A stretch of 64,000 nucleotides of DNA, from assembly GCA_026388095.1 (NCBI GenBank), contig JAPLKL010000050.1, positions 1-64,000 on the forward strand. The letters run 5' to 3'. Shown in pieces: positions 39,695 to 47,244 of this stretch. Position numbers and translations under genes: made by a program. Under the pieces are notes generated by a model that worked only from the letters and a program-made list of their open reading frames with translations, did no database searches and had not been told where the DNA came from. This DNA is from Elusimicrobiota bacterium (GTDB taxonomy: Bacteria; Elusimicrobiota; Elusimicrobia; UBA1565; UBA9628). Position 1 is the first letter of the stretch; each line of letters starts with the position of its first letter.

Positions 39695-42516
39695 GGTTCC
39701 TCCTTGGGACGTCCCTGCGCCCGGTATTCTACTACAAGGAGCGGGAGGGCGGCGCCCAGCAGCAGCAAGACGGCCAGGAGATAGAGCCCTCGCCCCAAGG
39801 CGATGTACGGAGTCCTCTCCTCCAGCAAGGCCACCGTCGCCACGATGACGCCTTCCTGGCGCGGGGCGATGCTCTGGAGGATGCGGCCCGCGGGATCCAC
39901 CACCGCGCTCACGCCGCTGTCGGTGACGCGCAGCAGATAGCGTCCGTTCTCCACGGCGCGCATGGCGGCCAGGAGCAGATGCTGGCCGGGCACCATGGTG
40001 TCGTCAGCCCAGGCATCGCTGGCCCGGTCCACGAAGAGGTCGGCGCCCAACCGCACGAAACGCCTGGCGTCCTCGGCCATGAAGTCCTCATAGCAGATGA
40101 GCACGCCGAGCCGGGCCCGGCCCGGCAGCTCGAGCAGCTTCTGCCGCCGGCCGCGAGCCAGGGCTCTGGTGTTGGGGCTTATCCGGCGCAGGACCGGCAG
40201 GAACCTTCCGCAGGGCATATAGTCCGCGAACGGGGTCAGGGTCCTTTTCTCCACGGCGCCCAACGGCCGCTGGGAGGCCCCGTTGAGCAGGCAGATGGTA
40301 TGCTCGCCGCCCGGATCGCTGCCGACCCCGCAGGAGAGCAGGGGGATGCGGAAGGGCATACGCGCCCGCAGGGCGTCGGCCAGGGGCGAGCCTTCCAGGC
40401 GCGGCTCGGATCCGTCCTGCGGCCCGTACTCCACCGGCCCAGGATAGATGTTCCCCGGCCAGATGAGCAGGTCCAGTCCGCCGGAGCCCGCGGCCGGGCG
40501 GCTGAGTCGGGTGTAGGCGGGCAGGTTCTGCGCGGCGATCTCGGCCAGGGGCAGGGGGTAGAGGTTGTCGTGCTCATAAGAGAGCGGGCCTTGGACCATG
40601 CCCACGCGCAGGGCGCGGCCTTGCGCGATCCGGACGGCCGTCTGCGCGTCGATCTGGCGCATGCGGCGCCGCCCCCAGGCTTCGTTGGCCGCGAGCAGCG
40701 CGGCCGCGCCTGCGGCCAAAGCCAGGCGCCGCCGGAACAAGGCCGGGGCCCGGCCCCAAGACTCGAGACAGAGGAAGACCGCCGCGTTGAAAGCCGCGAT
40801 GAGCCAAGCCAGCCCGGCCATGCCGAGCACCGACACGATCTGCACGGAGGGCAGATGGAAGAACTGGGTGTTGGCCAACTGCGCGGGGAAGAGCATGGGG
40901 ACGAGGCCCTCGGCCGCCACCACGGCTGGGATGAAGGCCGCGGCTGTGGCCGCCGCCGGGTCGATGGCGCGGCGCCGCTGCCAGGCTTGCCCCAGCCAGC
41001 GGGCCGCCCCGCAGGCCAGGGCGAAGATGAGCCCGTGATAGGCGCACATCGCGGCGAACCAGAACGCCGGCTCCGGCATGGGTATGTTGAGCCAGCGCTG
41101 CGTGACCCCCAGCAACCAGGGCACGCCGGCGGCGAACCAGGCGCCGCCGAACAGCCAGCCCCAGAGGAAGCTCCGGCCCGGGGTCTCATCCCGGATGGCC
41201 CACAGCAAAGGGACAAAAACGAACCAGGATAGCGCCCCCCACGGTCCCGGCCAACAGCCCGCGCCTAGCGCGCAGCCGGCCAGCACCACGAGGCCCGCGC
41301 GTCCCAGCCGCCGGACGCGGGAGGCGCCGCAGGCCTGCGCGTCCGTGACCACCTCGACCTCTCGAGGGCCGTGGATGCGGTAGTGGACGCCTCCCCAGTG
41401 GATGTCGCTGCTGCAGGCCGAGCGGAGGTAGGTCAGGACGTAAAGAGCCAGGACCAAAGGTGAGTAGAGCGCGGCCAGCAGCGGGAACCGCCGGTAGGCG
41501 GGATTTATCCCGGTGAAGCGCTCGGGCAGGAACCTGCGGAAGGTCCGGAACACGAAGTAGAGGTTGAGGGCGTCCGCGAGCAGGGCGTAGGCCGCCAGCG
41601 GCCAGGCCCGCTGCCTGACGGCCCAGGTCAGGATCCAGAGCTTGACCAGGAGCTGGACGGCGCCCAGGCCCCAGAAGCGCAGGTCGTAGACGCGGAAATA
41701 GAGCACCCATCTGCTGAGGTTGTCGTAGAGCTGGCGGAAATCGAACGATTCCCGGCATACCGTCATGGCGCGGGTGACGAACCGGATCTGCCGTCCCCAG
41801 CCGCGGGCCTTCGCGGCGAGGGCCAGGTCGTTGGTGATGGTCCCCTCCCAGATCCCGCGCACCCCCAACTCCTCGAAATCCTTCCGGCGCATGGCCAAGG
41901 ACGCCCCGTCCACGCCGTCCATGAGGATGAAGTACGGTATCCCGTAGCCCATCCAGGCCATGCGCAGCAGGTTCCACAGCCCCTTGCGCTCCGGCACGTA
42001 AAGGAAGGTGCTGGTGGCCAGCACGACCGCGGGGTCAGCCAGGGGGGCGACCATCTCGCGCGCCCAACTCGTAGTGACCTGCTGGTCCGTGACCGCGAAC
42101 AACAGGACCTCGGCCTGGGGCCTCGCCCGGTCCAGGGCGTAGAACACGTCCGTGATCCACCCGCTCGAGCGGGTGGGCCGCGCGTTGGAGGCCAGGAGGA
42201 TGGCCGAGGCGCCGCTGCGCTGCGCCAGGAGCGACTTGAGGCGGACGTAGGCCGGGTCGGATTCTGACGGGGTGACGAAGATGAATTCCAGCGCGCCCGG
42301 ATAGTCCTGATCCAGGAGGGAACGGATGTCGCTCTCGAAACGCTCCGGGGCCCCCTTGCAGGGGAGCAGGACCGCCAGCGACGGGTGGTGCCGGGCGACC
42401 GGGGAGGCGAACTCGCGGCGCATCTTGCGGAAGAACATCAAAGTGGAGGCGAACTGCGCCGCGGCCATCGCCGTGGCCGCGCAGAACAGATCGTAGGCTA
42501 TGAAGCTCACGTGCAC
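39667..42516 (-). CDS. Glycosyltransferase (GT2/GT21-like) fused to an apolipoprotein N-acyltransferase-like domain (949 aa)
   Basis: N-terminal half: a membrane helix then a ceramide-glucosyltransferase/HpnI-like GT (LAVLLPCKGAPERFESDIRS, AVTDQQV, TITNDLALAAK, NLSRW) with C-terminal helices. C-terminal half, from about residue 430: Lnt-like membrane helices and nitrilase domain. The Lys (AVEKRTLTPFADYMP) and Cys (GVLICYEDF) of the Lnt triad are present, but the Glu of the WPE motif is Gly (LLIWPGNIYP). Lnt N-acylates lipoproteins in the periplasm. I prefer the GTG at 42516 (TATTGT six bases upstream, hairpin and T-run just before) to the ATG-like start at 42585. The order is opposite to the Lnt-GT fusion of mycobacteria. 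Confidence 0.82.
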   Translation of the reverse strand: MHVSFIAYDLFCAATAMAAAQFASTLMFFRKMRREFASPVARHHPSLAVLLPCKGAPERFESDIRSLLDQDYPGALEFIFVTPSESDPAYVRLKSLLAQRSGASAILLASNARPTRSSGWITDVFYALDRARPQAEVLLFAVTDQQVTTSWAREMVAPLADPAVVLATSTFLYVPERKGLWNLLRMAWMGYGIPYFILMDGVDGASLAMRRKDFEELGVRGIWEGTITNDLALAAKARGWGRQIRFVTRAMTVCRESFDFRQLYDNLSRWVLYFRVYDLRFWGLGAVQLLVKLWILTWAVRQRAWPLAAYALLADALNLYFVFRTFRRFLPERFTGINPAYRRFPLLAALYSPLVLALYVLTYLRSACSSDIHWGGVHYRIHGPREVEVVTDAQACGASRVRRLGRAGLVVLAGCALGAGCWPGPWGALSWFVFVPLLWAIRDETPGRSFLWGWLFGGAWFAAGVPWLLGVTQRWLNIPMPEPAFWFAAMCAYHGLIFALACGAARWLGQAWQRRRAIDPAAATAAAFIPAVVAAEGLVPMLFPAQLANTQFFHLPSVQIVSVLGMAGLAWLIAAFNAAVFLCLESWGRAPALFRRRLALAAGAAALLAANEAWGRRRMRQIDAQTAVRIAQGRALRVGMVQGPLSYEHDNLYPLPLAEIAAQNLPAYTRLSRPAAGSGGLDLLIWPGNIYPGPVEYGPQDGSEPRLEGSPLADALRARMPFRIPLLSCGVGSDPGGEHTICLLNGASQRPLGAVEKRTLTPFADYMPCGRFLPVLRRISPNTRALARGRRQKLLELPGRARLGVLICYEDFMAEDARRFVRLGADLFVDRASDAWADDTMVPGQHLLLAAMRAVENGRYLLRVTDSGVSAVVDPAGRILQSIAPRQEGVIVATVALLEERTPYIALGRGLYLLAVLLLLGAALPLLVVEYRAQGRPKEEPCPTPKPAA

Positions 42517-42530
42517 GCAAAGACAATACC

Positions 42531-42556
42531 AAAAAATCCCCGGACGCGCCGGGATG
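42531..42556 (-). terminator. Hairpin plus T6 upstream of the glycosyltransferase-Lnt gene
   Basis: On the minus strand a 7-bp stem with one bulge (ATCCCGG...CCGGGGAT) is followed by TTTTTT. It lies within the sequence that an alternative start at 42585 would translate. It may be an attenuator or simply support the later GTG start. Confidence 0.4.
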
Positions 42557-42584
42557 CGGGGCAGCGCCATGTTGGGCAGCGCCA

Positions 42585-42613
42585 TTGACAGATGCCGGAA
42601 GGCCTGCCATAAT
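42585..42613 (+). promoter_or_regulatory. Sigma70-type promoter of the single-pass membrane protein
   Basis: TTGACA (42585-42590) and CATAAT (42608-42613) are separated by 17 bp and lie 16 bp before the ATG at 42630. CGAGGA between them and the ATG can act as a ribosome-binding site. Confidence 0.7.
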
Positions 42614-42629
42614 TAATCGAGGACTGGAC

Positions 42630-43472
42630 ATGGAACAATCGCCCTTGCCCCCGCTGCGCGGCCGTCGCGACCGCACCACCGTGACCTTGCTCGCCGTGGT
42701 GGGCGGGGTGACCGTCATCATGCTCTTGGCAGCCTATCTCATGATGGGCGGCTTCGAGACGCACGGGGGGCGCATCAATGAAGGGTTCCGCTTCGGGTCC
42801 GCCACCACGCCGGCCCAGGCCTCACGGCCGCCGCTGAGCCAGCCGGCCTTGCCGCAGGCCCAACCGGAGCAGCCGGGGTCGACCGGGGACTCCTTGGCCT
42901 TCGTGACCAACCAAGAATCCTTCCCCCCGGTCGCGGGAAACGTCCCGGCCAAGAAGGTCGCCGCTCAGGCGATAGACCGCACTCGGGAGAAGCAGTTCCT
43001 GGCCCAATACGACGGTCAGATCAAGCAGTACCAGGCCCAGCTCAGCGCCATCGGCTTGCGCTACCGGGAGAAGAGACCTATCGTGAAGGAAGTGGATGAA
43101 GACTTCTCCAAGTTGACCCGATACATGGCCGTCAAGCGCCGCTACGAGGCCGATCGCGACCTCTATCAATGGGCCCGGGACACGGCCTCCTTGCCGGAGG
43201 TCCGCACCACGATCCGCAAGTACCTATCCCGGCCCGAGGCCTGGAGCGTGGCCGTGGACATGGCGATCGATGCGCTCAAACAGCCGCCGCCGGCGCCGAT
43301 CTACAAGGAGATCCAGCACTTCATGCTGACCGACTCCGTCATGAGCGACATCACTGACGACGTGATGCGCAGCGCCAAGCCCAACATGCCTAACGCGGTC
43401 TCGGCCATGGTGGGCAAGGATGTCACCCCGCTGCAGCAGGTGATGACGGGCCTCAACCTTCAAAATAAGTAG
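42630..43472 (+). CDS. Single-pass membrane protein of unknown function (280 aa)
   Basis: A basic N-terminus (LPPLRGRRDRTTVTLLAVVGG) leads into one helix (TLLAVVGGVTVIMLLAAYLMM). A Pro/Gln-rich linker (residues about 70-95) and a helical domain with AIDRTREKQFLAQYDGQIKQY and YLSRPEAWSVAVDMAIDAL follow. The family is unknown to me. ATG 42630 is chosen over an upstream TTG because the promoter and ribosome-binding site point to it. Confidence 0.72.
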   Translation: MEQSPLPPLRGRRDRTTVTLLAVVGGVTVIMLLAAYLMMGGFETHGGRINEGFRFGSATTPAQASRPPLSQPALPQAQPEQPGSTGDSLAFVTNQESFPPVAGNVPAKKVAAQAIDRTREKQFLAQYDGQIKQYQAQLSAIGLRYREKRPIVKEVDEDFSKLTRYMAVKRRYEADRDLYQWARDTASLPEVRTTIRKYLSRPEAWSVAVDMAIDALKQPPPAPIYKEIQHFMLTDSVMSDITDDVMRSAKPNMPNAVSAMVGKDVTPLQQVMTGLNLQNK

Positions 43473-43568
43473 CCGCCCGGAGCGGAGCCCCGCGGCGGCT
43501 ATGCCAACATGTCCCGCGCACCTCTCCAGCGAGGAGAGGCGCGCGCCTGGATCGTCACCCGCCTTGGT

Positions 43569-43727
43569 TCAGCCGCAGCATCCGCCCTGCGGTTGTTGGC
43601 TGGTGTTGCTGTTGCCGGAATTGCTGGTGTTGGTGTTGCTGTTGGTGCTCTGCGCAGAAACACCGATCAGCCCCATTGCGGCCAAGGACACCATGATGAC
43701 CATCAGCCTGTATATGCTTGTCTTCAT
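43569..43727 (-). CDS. 52-residue exported Asn/Thr/Ser-rich protein ending in CCG
   Basis: The minus strand encodes a complete signal peptide (KTSIYRLMVIMVSLAAMGLI, then GVSAQ) and a 26-residue mature peptide of Ser, Thr, Asn, Gln and Gly ending GGCCG. GGAGAG lies just upstream and TATACT (43763-43768, minus strand) further up. The mature part is low complexity and its codons are AAC, ACC, AGC. No ORF on the plus strand explains the sequence better. It resembles a secreted matrix or adhesin peptide; function unknown. Confidence 0.68.
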   Translation of the reverse strand: MKTSIYRLMVIMVSLAAMGLIGVSAQSTNSNTNTSNSGNSNTSQQPQGGCCG

Positions 43728-43806
43728 CTCAGCTCTCCAGATATCGTCGAACTGCTAACGAAAGTATAGCCCCGCAATCCCCGGCGCGCAATAGGATAAT
43801 CAGGGT

Positions 43807-44601
43807 TTACCGATTTTTTATCTTTCTCCACTGCGCAGCAGCCAGGACCACGCCCGCGCCGGACAAGGAGAGCAGGGCCAGGAGCTGCGCGGTGCTCAGG
43901 CCGAAGAAGGTGATGCGCCCCGGGTCGCTGGCCCGCAAGAAGTCCTCCCCGAAGCGCAGCAGGGCGTAGAGCGCGACGCTGAGCAGGAAAGCCGACCCGG
44001 GCCTTAGTCCCCCCTTGCGGATGCGCGGCGCCACGACCGAATGGAGCAGAAGGAATATGAGTCCGGCGCCCGCGGCTTCGTAGAGCTGCGTGGGATGAAG
44101 AGGGACGCCCAACAGAGTGGCCGGGACTCCGCTCATCCTGTCCTTGAAGACGATGCCCCAAGCCCCTCCCGTGGGCCGGCCGTAGCAGCAGCCGTTGAGC
44201 AGACAGCCCAGGCGCATGAGCACGAGACCCAAGACCGCCGCGGCCCCCAGAGCATCCGCCACAGGAGCGCTCGCCAGCTTCCGGCGGCGGCAGAACAGGA
44301 ACGCCGCGGCGGCCGCGCCCCAGAACACGCCGAAGAAAGAGCCGCCCGCCACGCGCCCGTCCAGCAGCCGTCCCAGATTGGCGGCCAGCCCCCGTCCATA
44401 GAGCACGGCGTAGACGCCGACGCTCCCCGCGAACACCCCCAGCATCAGGGCGAATATCAAGCCCCAGAAATCCTCCAACGACAGGCCCAGGGCCGTCCTG
44501 CGGGACCGCAGGTAGAGCGTCGCGGCCAGGGCCGCCAGCCAGGCGAAGACGGGCGCGGAATGCAGGTCGTAGCCCAGAAAAGACAGGAGTATCGGCTTCA
44601 T
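43807..44601 (-). CDS. lgt: Prolipoprotein diacylglyceryl transferase (Lgt, 264 aa)
   Basis: Polytopic protein with the Lgt signature motif reading MRLGCLLNGCCYGRPT and the conserved VPLHPTQLYEA segment near residue 170. Lgt adds the diacylglyceryl group to lipoprotein signal Cys residues in the inner membrane. ATG 44601 overlaps the stop of the membrane-protein gene at 44598 (ATGA); a longer frame upstream belongs to the other gene. The GCCYG version of the signature is found in a subgroup of Lgt homologues, so exact activity is a little less certain. Confidence 0.84.
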   Translation of the reverse strand: MKPILLSFLGYDLHSAPVFAWLAALAATLYLRSRRTALGLSLEDFWGLIFALMLGVFAGSVGVYAVLYGRGLAANLGRLLDGRVAGGSFFGVFWGAAAAAFLFCRRRKLASAPVADALGAAAVLGLVLMRLGCLLNGCCYGRPTGGAWGIVFKDRMSGVPATLLGVPLHPTQLYEAAGAGLIFLLLHSVVAPRIRKGGLRPGSAFLLSVALYALLRFGEDFLRASDPGRITFFGLSTAQLLALLSLSGAGVVLAAAQWRKIKNR

Positions 44602-45362
44602 AAGGACTCCGCCGTCAGCCGGGCCGCCTTCAAAGAAGCGAACACGAGCGCCGAGTCCAGGAACATCCCGTAGAGGATGCCCAGCGCGATGCCCCCTTCC
44701 CACCGGCCCTGCAGATAGTAAGCCCAGCAGCCATTGGTCGTACCCCAGAAGTCCGCGCAGAAGACGTAGACCAGCCCGGTCACCAGGACGCTGGCATCGC
44801 GAGGGTCCGGCCGGTAGAGCAGCGCGGCCGCGAGCAGGGCGAAGACCGCGGCGCTCGAGAGCCGCGGCGCCGCCGGCAGGACGAACGCCCAGAACACGAG
44901 CGCAAAGGCGGCCGCGTAGCCCCAATAGGCGGCGCCGCGCCGGGCCGCGAGCCGGCCGCCGAAACGGGCCTCGAGCGCAACCGCCGCGCGGTCGATGACG
45001 AGCGCGCCGAGGATCCAGCCCGGGATGATCCAGAGCGGAGGCGCTTCGCCCGTATAGTAGGCCCAGACCCCAGTCCGCGTACCCCAAGCCTCGACGCACC
45101 AGCCCAGGAGCGCGGCGTAGAAGACGATCCACGCGTCGCGCTTCGGCGTGATCCTGGCCGGGACCGTGCGCAGGGTCATGAGCACGATGGAGCCCAGAAG
45201 AGCGATCTCCCCGATGACGCGCCAGCGGGCTGGGCCGCCATGCCGGAGCTGGCCCATCGTCACCCGGAACGCCTGGGCGAAAAGGTCCCGGCGCCAGAGC
45301 GCGACGGCCGCCAGCAGGGACGCCGCCCCGACCGCGTAGAGGAGCCGCCTGCGGCCGTTCAT
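44598..45362 (-). CDS. Membrane protein with an internally repeated WGTxxGxWAYY motif (254 aa)
   Basis: About seven hydrophobic helices. The motif EAWGTRTGVWAYYTG (about residue 92) recurs as DFWGTTNGCWAYYLQG near the C-terminus, indicating duplication of a three-helix unit. I do not know a function. Translational coupling to Lgt hints at envelope lipid metabolism. TACAAT (45371-45376, minus strand) lies 8 nt before the ATG. Confidence 0.68.
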   Translation of the reverse strand: MNGRRRLLYAVGAASLLAAVALWRRDLFAQAFRVTMGQLRHGGPARWRVIGEIALLGSIVLMTLRTVPARITPKRDAWIVFYAALLGWCVEAWGTRTGVWAYYTGEAPPLWIIPGWILGALVIDRAAVALEARFGGRLAARRGAAYWGYAAAFALVFWAFVLPAAPRLSSAAVFALLAAALLYRPDPRDASVLVTGLVYVFCADFWGTTNGCWAYYLQGRWEGGIALGILYGMFLDSALVFASLKAARLTAESL

Positions 45363-45370
45363 GTCGTGGG

Positions 45371-45419
45371 ATTGTACAACATCTGGATTCTTGCCAAACT
45401 CATCCGATATCGCTAGGAT
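45371..45419. promoter_or_regulatory. Divergent promoters for the membrane-protein/Lgt unit and the GIY-YIG gene
   Basis: Minus strand: TACAAT (45371-45376), 8 nt from ATG 45362. Plus strand: TTGCCA (45391-45396), 17-bp spacer, TAGGAT (45414-45419), 8 nt from ATG 45428. Both place the expected transcription start at or near the start codon. An AGAGGGG before ATG 45428 would then be mostly outside the mRNA. Confidence 0.6.
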
Positions 45420-45427
45420 GAGAGGGG

Positions 45428-45778
45428 ATGGAACGCAAGTCTCTCCGCATGATCCGCGGCATCCGGGAGGCTCCGGATGCGGGCCGCGGCTGGTCCGTGT
45501 ACATGGTGCGCTGCGGCGACGGTTCGCTCTACACCGGCGTGGCCAAAGGGGTGGAGCGGCGCGTGGCCAAGCACAACTCCGGCCGCGGGGCGGCGTACAC
45601 CCGGACGCGGCGGCCGGTGCGCCTTCTTTACCGGGAAGACGGGCTCACCCGCTCCGAGGCCCTGGTCCGTGAAGCCGGAATCAAGTCCATGCCCAAGCCC
45701 AAGAAAGAACTCCTCGTCGGGAGGGGCCGGCGGGGGCGATTGATTTCCAGGAAGAAAAGAGCGACAATAGCCGCTTAA
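45428..45778 (+). CDS. GIY-YIG nuclease-domain protein (UPF0213-like, 116 aa)
   Basis: The core WSVYMVRCGDGSLYTGVAKG is the GIY-YIG motif in its UPF0213/YhbQ form, followed by the conserved Arg (ERRVAKHNSGRGAAYT). A catalytic Glu-like position is in LTRSEALVREAGIK. These small nuclease-like proteins are often linked to DNA repair. The C-terminus is basic (GRGRRGRLISRKKR). It overlaps the next gene by one base (TAATG). Confidence 0.82.
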   Translation: MERKSLRMIRGIREAPDAGRGWSVYMVRCGDGSLYTGVAKGVERRVAKHNSGRGAAYTRTRRPVRLLYREDGLTRSEALVREAGIKSMPKPKKELLVGRGRRGRLISRKKRATIAA

Positions 45779-47244
45779 TGTTCAAGAGCGTCCTGCTGCT
45801 GCTGGCGCTGGCCGCTCCGGCGCAGGCGGCCCCCGTGCTCGTCAAGGAGGACGGAGTCAGGCTCTCCTCAGCCGTACTCTCGGGAGCCGACGCATCGGGC
45901 ATCACGGCCGCCACCCGGTTCTTCTACGTCCGCGCCAGCACCGCGGTGTTCTCGGCCAAGACCGCCGACGGCGGTCAGAGCTTCACCGACGAACCCGGCG
46001 TGCGCCTTTCCACGGTCACCGAACCGCGGGTCAGCATCGGCTCCATCACGGCGGTCTCTGTCCTGCCCTTGGGCGCCGGAGGCTACCGCATGGTCTACAC
46101 GGCCCTGTCGACAGGCCCGGCCGGGGACCTCTATAACGTCTTCAGCGCCACCTCGGCGGATGGCCTGGCCTGGGCCAACGACACGGGCACCCGCGTCAGC
46201 GGCGGCAACGGCGTCTTCCTGGGCTCGCCGTCCTTGATCAATCTGGGCTCCGGCCAATGGCGTCTCTACTATATCCAGGGCTCCGGCGCCCCGTCCACCT
46301 ACCGCGTCTACTCCGCCCTCTCCACCAACGAGGGGCGCGACTTCGGCGCCGGCAGCAACCCGCTGTACCTGAGCGGCCAGGCCGGGGATGTGGCCGCGAT
46401 CAAACGCACGGACAACAAGATCCGCCTCTTCTACACGGCGCCGCTGGCGGGCCAGACCACAAACTCCACCCTCTTGAGCGCGCTCTCCTCCGCCGCGGAC
46501 GGGACCGTATTCCTCCCCGAGCTCGGCGTGCGCCTGGCCACTGATTCGGCGAAAGGTTACCTCAGCTCGCCCTTCGTCCTGCGCTCAACGGACACTTGGC
46601 GCTGGAAGCTCTATTACAACTACACGCCTTTCTCCGCCGGAGTCAGCACGGCCGAAGTCTTCTCAGCCTCCACCTATGCGCCGGACCCCGCGGCCATCGA
46701 CCCCAGCACCGTGCTGCGCACAGCCGGCCCCATGTCCTTCACGATAACCGGGGACAACTTCTCGATCGGCTTGCCCACGCTCCAGCTCAGCCAAGGCGGA
46801 GCCAGCATCGCGGGCACGGGGGTGACCCGCACCGACGATCAGACCCTCTCGGCGAGCTTCACGATGACCGGGCAGAATCTGGGTCTCTGGGATCTTACCG
46901 TCACCAACGACAACGGCTACACCGGCACTTTGACCAACGCCCTGAAGGTCGACTTCTCCGCCGGCACGGTGCGCCTCACGGACAACCTGATGCGGCCGCG
47001 CGACGGCACCCAGACGAGCATCGATGTCATGACCTTCAACGCCGGCCATCTGACCGTCAAGCTCTACACCTTGAACGGCGAGCTGGTCAAGACCATCTAC
47101 GACGACTACGCTCCCGAAGGCAACAACCACTTCTCCTGGGACGGCAAGACCGGCCTGGGCCACACGGTCGCCAGCGGCGTCTATCTCCTGCGCTCGGTGG
47201 GCCAGAAGGTCTCATCCAGCGACAAGATCGTGGTGATCAAGTGA
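45778..47244 (+). CDS. Exported beta-propeller-like protein with FlgD-type C-terminal Ig domain (488 aa)
   Basis: Signal peptide (FKSVLLLLALAAPAQA). Residues 20-300 contain repeated blade-like units with Y-VFSA and S-DG patterns (LYNVFSATSADGLAW, YRVYSALSTNEGRDF), similar to glycosyl-hydrolase-43 or sialidase propellers but without obvious catalytic acids. An IPT/TIG-like domain follows (FTITGDNFSIGLPTLQL), and the last 85 residues are FlgD Ig-like (VKLYTLNGELVKTIYDDYAP, SGVYLLRSVGQKVSSSDKIV). The overall design is a surface or secreted protein. It is coupled to the PorV-like gene by a 4-nt overlap. Confidence 0.75.
   Translation: MFKSVLLLLALAAPAQAAPVLVKEDGVRLSSAVLSGADASGITAATRFFYVRASTAVFSAKTADGGQSFTDEPGVRLSTVTEPRVSIGSITAVSVLPLGAGGYRMVYTALSTGPAGDLYNVFSATSADGLAWANDTGTRVSGGNGVFLGSPSLINLGSGQWRLYYIQGSGAPSTYRVYSALSTNEGRDFGAGSNPLYLSGQAGDVAAIKRTDNKIRLFYTAPLAGQTTNSTLLSALSSAADGTVFLPELGVRLATDSAKGYLSSPFVLRSTDTWRWKLYYNYTPFSAGVSTAEVFSASTYAPDPAAIDPSTVLRTAGPMSFTITGDNFSIGLPTLQLSQGGASIAGTGVTRTDDQTLSASFTMTGQNLGLWDLTVTNDNGYTGTLTNALKVDFSAGTVRLTDNLMRPRDGTQTSIDVMTFNAGHLTVKLYTLNGELVKTIYDDYAPEGNNHFSWDGKTGLGHTVASGVYLLRSVGQKVSSSDKIVVIK

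Noticed and set aside
43501-43769. Plus-strand frames opposite the small exported protein
   Set aside because: Leu/Val repeats such as ELLVLVLLLVL are the complement of the Asn/Thr codons of the minus-strand gene, which has a signal peptide and ribosome-binding site.
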